Of a stretch of DNA of 5,249 bases, positions 1 through 5,249 are shown one piece after another. Position numbers and translations under genes: made by a program. The notes under the pieces were generated by a model, which saw only the letters and a list, made by a program, of their open reading frames with translations, was not told where the DNA came from and did no database searches. The stretch comes from Lysobacterales bacterium CG02_land_8_20_14_3_00_62_12. GTDB taxonomy: Bacteria > Pseudomonadota > Gammaproteobacteria > Xanthomonadales > Ahniellaceae. Each line of letters begins with the position of its first letter. The stretch's first letter is position 1. Location of the stretch: the NCBI GenBank assembly GCA_002785585.1, contig PEUI01000064.1, forward strand, positions 512 through 5,760. The letters run 5' to 3'.

Positions 1-3000
1 CGCCATCGATCGCCAGCAGCGGCCGCAGATCAAGCCCGTGCTGGCGGGCGCCGAGGCCTGCCAGCGGCGCTAGCAGGTCGCTCCGACCAATCAGTTCATC
101 GAGTGAACGAACGCCGAGCAGCGCCAGCCATTCGCGGGTTTCCATCGCCACAAAACGGAAGTAATTCATCACCCGCTCGGGCAGTCCGGTGAAGTGATGT
201 TCGCGTAGCCGTTCGTCCTGGGTGGCGATGCCGGTGGCGCAATTGTTGAGATGACAGATCCGCAGGTATTTGCATCCCAGCGCGATCATCGGCCCGGTGC
301 CAAAACCAAAACTGTCGGCGCCGAGGATGGCCGCCTTGATTACGTCCAACCCGGTCTTCAGGCCACCATCGACCTGCAAGCGCACCTTGCCGCGCAGATC
401 GTTGCGGCGCAGGGTTTGCTGGGTTTCGGCCAAGCCCATTTCCCACGGCGTGCCCGCGTACTTGATCGATGAAATGGGGCTCGCGCCGGTGCCGCCGTCG
501 TAGCCGGAGATGGTGATCAAATCGGCGTAGGCCTTGACCACGCCCGCAGCCACCGTGCCAACGCCGGCGTGCGCCACCAGTTTCACCGAAACCAGCGCCT
601 GCGGATTGACCTCTTTCAGATCGAAAATGAGTTCGGCCAAGTCCTCGATCGAGTAAATATCGTGGTGCGGCGGTGGTGAAATCAGGCCAATGCCGGGCCG
701 GGCATAGCGCAACTGCGCGATCAATTCGTTGACCTTGTGTCCCGGCAACTGGCCGCCCTCGCCCGGCTTGGCGCCTTGCGATACTTTGATCTGCAACACT
801 TCGGCGTTGATCAGATAGTCGGCGGTTACGCCGAAGCGGCCGGAGGCAACCTGCTTGATCCTGGAACTTTTCTCGGTGCCATAGCGCGCCGGGTCTTCGC
901 CGCCTTCGCCAGAATTGGAGCGCCCGCCGAGACGATTCATGGCGATCGCCAGAGCTTCGTGCGCCTCCGGCGAAATGGCTCCCAGCGACATGCCGGCCGA
1001 GTCGAAGCGCGGCAGCAGCGCGTCGATCGACTCGACTTCGGTCAACGCCAACGGCGTCGCTGCGGGAACCAGCGCCAGCAGATCGCGCAGGGTCGATGGC
1101 GGACGTTGATTCACCTGCCGCGCGTAAATCTGGTAGTCGGCGTAATCGCCGGTCAGCACCGCGCGTTGCAGCGCCTGCACCACGTCTGGGTTGAACATGT
1201 GGTACTCGCCGCCGTGGCGAAACTTGAGCAAGCCGCCGGCTTGGATGCCGATCGCCTCATCGAAAGCAGCGGCGTGCAGCGCTTCGGCATCTTGGGTCAG
1301 TTCGGCCCAACCGGCGCCGCCGATGCGGCTGGTGGTGTGGGCAAAACACTGGTCCACCACTTCGGCTTGCAAGCCGATGATCTCGAACAGCCGCGCCCCC
1401 CGATAACTGCCGATGGTGGCGATGCCCATCTTGGAAATGATCTTCAGCAGCCCTTTTTTGATGGCCCGCCGATAACTGCGGCCAAGTTCGGTGCGTTCGC
1501 CGCTACGTTTGGCTTTGACCACTTGCTGGCGATTGAGCTCAAGCAAGGTCTGGTAGGCTAGATACGGATACACCGCGGTCGCGCCATAGCCGATCAGGCA
1601 GGCAAAATGATGCGCGTCGCGGGCGGTGCCGGTCTCGACAATCAGATTGCATTCGCAACGCAGGCCCGCCCGGATCAGGTGTTGGTGTACCGCGCCGGTG
1701 GCCAGCAAGGCGTGCAATGGCAGGCGTCCATGCTGCGGATGGAAATCGGACAACAACACGATCACGGTACCGGCGCGAACCGCCGCTTCGACCGCTTGCG
1801 TCAGCGCGACCAAAGCCGCGGCCATGCCGGTGGCGGGGTCGAAGTAGAGATCAAAGCGTTGGTGCGCCTGGGCAAACGCTGGCATCGCCAACAGTTGCCG
1901 CAATTTGCGTTGCGACAGGATCGGTGAGTTCAACATCACTTGCCGGGCGTTGTCCGGACTCAATTCAAAGACATTGCCCTCGCGGCCGATCTGGGTGGCG
2001 AGCGACATCACGCACTGTTCGCGCAGGGGATCGATCGGCGGATTGGTGACCTGGGCAAAGGCCTGCCGAAAATAGTCGTAGAGCGAGCGGGTCTGCTGCG
2101 ACAACACCGCCAGCGGGGTGTCGTCGCCCATCGAGCCGATGGCTTCCTGTTCGGTTTCCGCCAGCACCCGCAGCACGTCTTCGCGTTCTTCGCGGGTCAA
2201 TTGAAACAGCTTCTGGAAGCGCCGCAGGGTGGCCGGGTCAAACGGTTCGGCGGCCAGTGCCGGGTCGATCAGATCCGAGATCAGGTATTGCATGCCGCGC
2301 TTCAACCAGCGCTGAAATGGCGCGCGCTGACGATTGATATCGTCGATGGCGGGGGAGTCCAGCAAGGCGCCGCTATACAGATCGACCGCGATCATTTCGC
2401 CGGGACCGAGCTTGCCTTTGGCGACGATATCGGCCGGATCGATGTCGTAAACGCCGGTCTCCGAGGCGATCACCAGATGGCGGTCCCGGCTCAGCAGCCA
2501 GCGCGCCGGGCGCAGGCCATTGCGGTCGGCGGTGCAGGCGGCGTAGCGGCCATCGCAAAGCACGATGCCGGCCGGACCATCCCAGGGATCGACCGACAGC
2601 GCGTAGTAGTCGTAGAACGCCGCCAGCTCCGGATCGCGCGCGGCCAACTGGCTGGTCGCCGGCGGGATCAGGATGCGCATCGCGTGCAACAGATCCAGGC
2701 CACCGGCCAGCAGCACTTCCAGCATATTGTCCAGACTCATCGAATCCGAACCGGTCAGCGATACCAGTGGCTTGAGTTCGCGCAAATCGATCGCCGGGCT
2801 GCGCCATTTGGCGGCGCGCGCTTCGGCCCAATGCCGGTTGCCTTCGATGGTGTTGATTTCGCCGTTATGCGCGAGCAAGCGAAACGGCTGCGCCAACCGC
2901 CATTGCGGCGAGGTGTTGGTCGAAAAGCGCTGATGAAAAGTGGCAAACGCCGCGCTGCATTGCGGGTCAGCCAGGTCCGGATAAAACGTCCGCAGCGCCG

Positions 3001-3598
3001 CTGGCAACACCATCGCCTTGTAGCCGATGGCGTGCGCCGACAAACTCACCACATAGAAATCTGCCAGCTCGTGCAGACGCTGCTCGGCGCGGCGCCGCGC
3101 CAGAAACAAGGCGCGCTGAAAACTGGCCTGATCCATTGCCGCCGCCGGCACCACAAACAATTGCTCCATGTGTGGAATCGACTGCAAGGCGCGTTCGCCA
3201 CAAACGTCACGATTGACCGGCAGCAAGCGCCAGCCCGCCGTATGCACTTCAACCCGCGCCAGTTCTTCGCTCAATAACCGGCGGGCGTCAGCCGCAGCGC
3301 TCGGATCATGCGGCAGAAATACGTTGCCGGCCGCAAACACGGTGCCGAGACGGATGCCGGCTTGCTCGGCGACGCGACGTAGAAAGGCTTCCGGCCGTTG
3401 CAGCAAAATGCCGCAGCCGTCACCGGTCTTGCCATCGGCACCGACCGCGCCGCGATGCGCCATCCGTTCCAATGCCAGCAGCGCGGCATCGACCAGCGCC
3501 CGCGACGCCAGGTTGTCCAGATTGACGATCAGCCCAAAGCCACAGCTATCGTGCTCGAAGCGCGCGTCGTACAGGCCGTGCAGGGAAGTCGCGTTCAT
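1..3598 (-). CDS. gltB: Glutamate synthase [NADPH] large subunit (GltB), 3' end missing
   Basis: This is the large (alpha) subunit of bacterial glutamate synthase. It hydrolyses glutamine and channels the ammonia to 2-oxoglutarate, making glutamate with electrons supplied by the GltD subunit. The window shows 1199 codons with no in-frame stop; family members are about 1480-1520 residues, so the C-terminal beta-helix (GXGXG) domain lies off the left edge. Seen in order: a short propeptide ending before Cys19 (DSCGFGLI), the expected N-terminal nucleophile of a class II amidotransferase; HRGAVGADGKTGDGCG (48-63); RFSTNTSPQW (224-233); HNGEINT (244-250); the central domain with TNPPIDP (518-524); the FMN domain with GRSNSGEGGEDPARYG (892-907) and IKVSQGAKPGEGG (Lys938, Lys944); and the 3Fe-4S motif C-x5-C-x4-C (Cys1109, 1115, 1120). 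The ATG at 3598 is the only possible upstream limit, because an in-frame TGA (3602-3604) lies just one codon away. A weak GGAAA sits 8 nt upstream of the start. It is divergent from nadA. gltD is not visible. Every catalytic motif checked is present. Confidence 0.97.
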   Translation of the reverse strand, partial: MNATSLHGLYDARFEHDSCGFGLIVNLDNLASRALVDAALLALERMAHRGAVGADGKTGDGCGILLQRPEAFLRRVAEQAGIRLGTVFAAGNVFLPHDPSAAADARRLLSEELARVEVHTAGWRLLPVNRDVCGERALQSIPHMEQLFVVPAAAMDQASFQRALFLARRRAEQRLHELADFYVVSLSAHAIGYKAMVLPAALRTFYPDLADPQCSAAFATFHQRFSTNTSPQWRLAQPFRLLAHNGEINTIEGNRHWAEARAAKWRSPAIDLRELKPLVSLTGSDSMSLDNMLEVLLAGGLDLLHAMRILIPPATSQLAARDPELAAFYDYYALSVDPWDGPAGIVLCDGRYAACTADRNGLRPARWLLSRDRHLVIASETGVYDIDPADIVAKGKLGPGEMIAVDLYSGALLDSPAIDDINRQRAPFQRWLKRGMQYLISDLIDPALAAEPFDPATLRRFQKLFQLTREEREDVLRVLAETEQEAIGSMGDDTPLAVLSQQTRSLYDYFRQAFAQVTNPPIDPLREQCVMSLATQIGREGNVFELSPDNARQVMLNSPILSQRKLRQLLAMPAFAQAHQRFDLYFDPATGMAAALVALTQAVEAAVRAGTVIVLLSDFHPQHGRLPLHALLATGAVHQHLIRAGLRCECNLIVETGTARDAHHFACLIGYGATAVYPYLAYQTLLELNRQQVVKAKRSGERTELGRSYRRAIKKGLLKIISKMGIATIGSYRGARLFEIIGLQAEVVDQCFAHTTSRIGGAGWAELTQDAEALHAAAFDEAIGIQAGGLLKFRHGGEYHMFNPDVVQALQRAVLTGDYADYQIYARQVNQRPPSTLRDLLALVPAATPLALTEVESIDALLPRFDSAGMSLGAISPEAHEALAIAMNRLGGRSNSGEGGEDPARYGTEKSSRIKQVASGRFGVTADYLINAEVLQIKVSQGAKPGEGGQLPGHKVNELIAQLRYARPGIGLISPPPHHDIYSIEDLAELIFDLKEVNPQALVSVKLVAHAGVGTVAAGVVKAYADLITISGYDGGTGASPISSIKYAGTPWEMGLAETQQTLRRNDLRGKVRLQVDGGLKTGLDVIKAAILGADSFGFGTGPMIALGCKYLRICHLNNCATGIATQDERLREHHFTGLPERVMNYFRFVAMETREWLALLGVRSLDELIGRSDLLAPLAGLGARQHGLDLRPLLAIDG

Positions 3599-3646
3599 GG
3601 CTCAAGTTTCCGGCGATGGCAAGGGCTGGCATCCAGATAGCCCGAT

Positions 3647-3672
3647 GCCGCTAGAGCCTTGGCTCTATCGGC
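3647..3672. repeat. 26-bp near-perfect dyad in the gltB-nadA intergenic region
   Basis: The left arm GCCG-C-TAGAGCC and the right arm GGCTCTA-T-CGGC are reverse complements with one mismatched pair (3651/3668) around a central TT (3659-3660). The inner 7-bp arms, TAGAGCC (3652-3658) and GGCTCTA (3661-3667), match perfectly. The dyad lies 49-74 bp upstream of the gltB start and 155 bp upstream of nadA. As DNA it looks like an operator for a dimeric regulator. As RNA it would fold into a GC-rich stem with a CTTG loop (plus) or CAAG loop (minus). No T-run follows on either strand, so a rho-independent terminator is unlikely. The regulator is unknown. Confidence 0.6.
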
Positions 3673-3792
3673 TGACCACGCTGGCAGTGGAACCCGCCGC
3701 CGGGCCGACGCACGCGCATTGCCGAGCTGAATACGATTGCCGCAAAGCGCGCGGCCAGCGCCTCGCAAGCGGCGGCTTGATTTGAAGCAATG

Positions 3793-3807
3793 CCATCGCC
3801 GCGATGG
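3793..3807. promoter_or_regulatory. 15-bp palindrome upstream of nadA, candidate operator
   Basis: CCATCGC (3793-3799) and GCGATGG (3801-3807) are perfect reverse complements around a single C (3800). The site lies 7 bp upstream of the GATAAT hexamer and covers the place where a -35 box would sit at 17-bp spacing. A repressor bound here would block RNA polymerase. NAD synthesis genes are often controlled by dedicated repressors (NadR, NrtR, NiaR and NadQ families), but I do not recognise the consensus of any of them. The operator role is inferred from symmetry and position only. Confidence 0.35.
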
Positions 3808-3813
3808 ATCGGT

Positions 3814-3819
3814 GATAAT
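3814..3819 (+). promoter_or_regulatory. Candidate -10 element for nadA
   Basis: GATAAT matches the sigma-70 -10 consensus TATAAT at five of six positions and stands out in a GC-rich stretch. No good -35 hexamer lies 16-18 bp upstream (TGCCAT at 17 bp is poor). The usual 7-nt spacing puts the transcription start at about 3827, which is the A of the nadA ATG, so the transcript could be leaderless. Confidence 0.45.
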
Positions 3820-3826
3820 CGCGGCA

Positions 3827-4861
3827 ATGAATCCCCTACTCGAAAGCAACCCACACCCAGTACCCAACTGGCATCCCGGCCTCGAAAGCAAATATGCCGA
3901 ACTGATGCGCAAGCTGGAGGGCCAGGCGGTGTGCCTGGACTGGCCACTGCAACTGCCGTGGATCGACGCGATCAACCAGCTCAAGCGGCAACGCGGCGCG
4001 CGGATCATGGCGCACAGCTATCAAGCGCCGGAAATCTTTCACGGCGTCGCCGATGTCACCGGCGACTCGTTCGCGCTGGCGCAGGCCGCCGCCGATTGCG
4101 ACGCCGATCTGATCGTCCTGTGCGGCGTGCACTTCATGGCCGAGACCGCCAAGATTCTGGCGCCGGGAAAAACCGTGCTGATCCCCGACCTGGAAGCCGG
4201 CTGTTCGCTGGCCGCGTCGATCACCGCCGAAGACGTGCGCGGCTTGCGCGCCAAGCATCCGGGCGTGCCGGTGGTCAGCTACGTCAACACCAGCGCCGCG
4301 GTCAAAGCCGAGTCGGACGCCTGCTGCACCTCGGCCAACGCGGTGCAAGTGGTGGCAGCGATGGGCACACCGCAAGTGATCTTCCTGCCCGATCAATATC
4401 TGGGGGCTTACGTCGCCAGCCAGACCAATGTGGAGTTGCTGCTCTGGGCCGGTCGCTGCGAAGTCCACGAACAGTTCACCGTGCAACAGGCGCGGCACGC
4501 GCGCGAACAATTTCAGGCGAAACTGGTGGCGCATCCCGAATGCTCGCCGGCGGTACTGGCAGAAGTCGATTTCGTCGGCTCCACCAGCGCCATGAGCCAG
4601 TGGCTGGCGCGCGAGCAACCGAGCCGGGTGGCGCTGATCACCGAGTGCTCGATGGCCGACAACCTGCGCGCGCAATTCCCCGCCATCGAGTTCATCAAGC
4701 CCTGCAAGCTGTGCCCGCACATGCAGCGCATCACCCTGCCAAAAATCTACGCCTGCCTGCGCGATCTGCGCCACCAAGTCAGCGTGCCAGAAACCATCGC
4801 CAACCCAGCGCGCCGCGCCCTGCAACGCATGCTCGCCATCGGTCGCGGCGAACGCGGTTGA
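3827..4861 (+). CDS. nadA: Quinolinate synthase NadA
   Basis: This cytosolic 4Fe-4S enzyme condenses iminoaspartate (from NadB or aspartate dehydrogenase) with dihydroxyacetone phosphate to give quinolinate, the precursor of NAD. The protein has 344 residues, normal for the family. Visible motifs: AHSYQAPEI (62-70; His63 and Tyr65 match the conserved AH-x-Y active-site segment), VTGDS (77-81), GVHFMAETAKIL (100-111), YVNTSAAVKAESD (152-164), CCTSANAV (166-173), HPEC (236-239), GSTSAM (251-256) and ITECSMADN (271-279). The cluster ligands are predicted as Cys126 (EAGCSL), Cys211 (GRCEVH) and Cys296 (CKLCPHM), spaced much like E. coli Cys113, 200 and 297. The frame is open upstream to an ATG at 3737, but that would add 30 basic, family-unlike residues and span the promoter, so 3827 is preferred. 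No Shine-Dalgarno sequence precedes it. No other NAD gene (nadB, nadC) is in the window. Confidence 0.96.
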   Translation: MNPLLESNPHPVPNWHPGLESKYAELMRKLEGQAVCLDWPLQLPWIDAINQLKRQRGARIMAHSYQAPEIFHGVADVTGDSFALAQAAADCDADLIVLCGVHFMAETAKILAPGKTVLIPDLEAGCSLAASITAEDVRGLRAKHPGVPVVSYVNTSAAVKAESDACCTSANAVQVVAAMGTPQVIFLPDQYLGAYVASQTNVELLLWAGRCEVHEQFTVQQARHAREQFQAKLVAHPECSPAVLAEVDFVGSTSAMSQWLAREQPSRVALITECSMADNLRAQFPAIEFIKPCKLCPHMQRITLPKIYACLRDLRHQVSVPETIANPARRALQRMLAIGRGERG

Positions 4862-4988
4862 GTGCACTGGAAAGGTTATTGTCTGCAGGTACTGCTCAGC
4901 GCTATCCGTAATCAGAACAGCGGCAGCAAGCTGCTGCACGCCATACGGTGTTTCGCATCCTGCAGGCTGCGTCGTGGGTGCTTTTGGC
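4862..4988. other. Gene-free segment downstream of nadA
   Basis: I find no credible coding frame here. The only structure is a short stem, GCAGC-AA-GCTGC (4923-4934), with no following T-run, so no intrinsic terminator is supported for nadA or for genes arriving on the minus strand. Together with the broken remnant to its right, this leaves 4862-5165 without an intact gene. Confidence 0.6.
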
Positions 4989-5131
4989 TTACTCGAAGCC
5001 ATCGGCCAGCAACAGCTCGGGCGCGCACAGATCGCACAGCACTGGCCGCAGGATCAGGCTGAAGGCACGCAGTACACTCAGGTCCCCGGGGCGTGATCGC
5101 TGATTTGCAATTGCCAGAGCCCGGCAGCGGG
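4989..5131 (-). pseudogene. Frameshifted C-terminal remnant of a secreted P-domain (proprotein convertase/Homo B) protein
   Basis: On the minus strand, 5131-5084 reads PAAGLWQLQISDHAPG and then runs into a TGA (5078-5080). Shifting by one base at the C4/G4 run (5084-5091) continues as GDLSVLRAFSLIL...CDLC, ending ...LLLADGFE and a TAA at 4989-4991. The joined reading matches the final strands of the P/Homo B domain, whose typical form is roughly GTW-x-L-x-V-x-D-x-A-x-GD-x-G-x-L-x-x-[FW]SL. That domain sits at the C-terminus of many secreted bacterial proteases and surface proteins. Only about 47 residues remain, and an in-frame TAA (5132-5134) cuts the frame upstream, so the piece is a scar lacking most of the domain, any catalytic part and any signal peptide. 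From memory, a terminal DGFE tail is common on exported proteins of Rhodanobacteraceae-like bacteria. A sequencing slip in the homopolymer could explain the frameshift but not the upstream truncation. Confidence 0.55.
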
Positions 5132-5165
5132 TTAGGCACGCGACCGAACTTGACCCTTGCTGCGC

Positions 5166-5249
5166 TCACTTGGCGGCGAGTAATTGGGCGCCTCGGAGCC
5201 TGGAAAGCTTTCGGTCAAAGGTGGTGAGGATGGCGTTGACGCGTTGCGC
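5166..5249 (-). CDS. Probable PIN-domain (VapC-like) toxin, C-terminal end only
   Basis: The frame enters from the right edge and ends at TGA (5166-5168), giving the last 27 residues of a protein. They include AILTTFDRKLSRLRGAQLL, which has the shape of the closing beta-alpha unit of PIN-domain ribonucleases: a short hydrophobic strand, T-x-D or TFD carrying the last conserved acidic residue, a basic helix, then a G-(x)-x-LL ending. In VapBC modules such a protein is the toxin that cleaves RNA, with the antitoxin gene usually just upstream, which here would be outside the window to the right. It converges on nadA and lies 34 bp from the P-domain scrap. The call rests on a short motif, so another protein family remains possible. 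Confidence 0.5.
   Translation of the reverse strand, partial: AQRVNAILTTFDRKLSRLRGAQLLAAK

Noticed and set aside
737..1561. 274-codon open frame on the plus strand
   Set aside because: It is antisense to the GltB FMN domain. It is low-complexity-like, has no recognisable domain and follows the gltB codon pattern in mirror image.
1940..3277. 445-codon open frame on the plus strand
   Set aside because: It lies wholly antisense to gltB, which has every family motif. Long open antisense frames are expected in GC-rich genes with biased third positions, and the translation resembles no family.
3599..3646. Sigma-54 promoter for gltB
   Set aside because: TGGATG...CTTGC on the minus strand has 12 nt between the GG and GC elements where 10 are needed, so the match fails.
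3766..3779. Inverted repeat CAAGC-GGCG-GCTTG
   Set aside because: Five-base arms in GC-rich DNA are expected by chance and no T-run follows.
3737..3826. Upstream in-frame ATG that would extend NadA by 30 residues
   Set aside because: The extension is basic and family-unlike, and it would place the -10 hexamer and the palindrome inside coding sequence. The ATG at 3827 gives a normal length.
3790..4911. 373-codon plus-strand frame overlapping nadA
   Set aside because: It is a shifted frame of nadA, very rich in Arg, Ala and Gly as typical of GC-rich shadows.
4923..4934. Short hairpin after nadA as a terminator
   Set aside because: The arms are only 5 bp, the loop is 2 nt and there is no T-run.
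3836..5002. 388-codon open frame on the minus strand
   Set aside because: It is antisense to nadA, whose catalytic and cluster residues are all intact. The frame starts in the intergenic scrap and has no family resemblance.
4912..5169. 85-codon minus-strand frame over the right-hand region
   Set aside because: It has no recognisable features, and it overlaps the P-domain remnant in a different frame, which has the better match.

Overview
The window is GC-rich, densely coding bacterial DNA. It holds two housekeeping genes transcribed away from each other, followed at the right edge by a small disturbed accessory patch. The gene types and protein sequences fit a proteobacterium. The right-hand remnant, a P-domain end closing in an ...ADGFE tail, recalls secreted proteins of Xanthomonadales/Rhodanobacteraceae. 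That placement is an inference from memory, not a measured phylogeny.

Layout. Positions 1-3598 (minus strand) hold the first 1199 codons of gltB, the large subunit of NADPH-type glutamate synthase. The frame is open and the gene runs off the left edge, so the C-terminal part (and gltD, if it is adjacent) lies outside. Positions 3599-3826 form a 228-bp divergent intergenic region. It carries a 26-bp near-perfect dyad (3647-3672), a 15-bp palindrome (3793-3807) and a -10-like GATAAT (3814-3819), which sits 7 nt before the start codon of the next gene. Positions 3827-4861 (plus strand) hold a complete nadA, quinolinate synthase, with all three iron-sulfur cysteines. Positions 4862-4988 show no gene and no convincing terminator. 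Positions 4989-5131 (minus strand) hold a frameshifted, truncated C-terminal scrap of a P-domain (proprotein convertase/Homo B type) secreted protein. Positions 5166-5249 (minus strand) hold the last 27 codons of what looks like a PIN-domain (VapC-like) toxin, which enters from the right edge.

Function. GltB assimilates ammonium from glutamine into glutamate. NadA makes quinolinate for de novo NAD synthesis from iminoaspartate and dihydroxyacetone phosphate. Both are iron-sulfur enzymes, and they share a promoter region but not a pathway step. The segment right of nadA looks like a boundary where the conserved chromosome gives way to accessory DNA: a decayed surface/secreted protein gene abuts a probable toxin-antitoxin toxin. 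I do not see an evident new multi-gene system. The most unusual items are the P-domain scar, the possible leaderless nadA start and the strong intergenic dyad.
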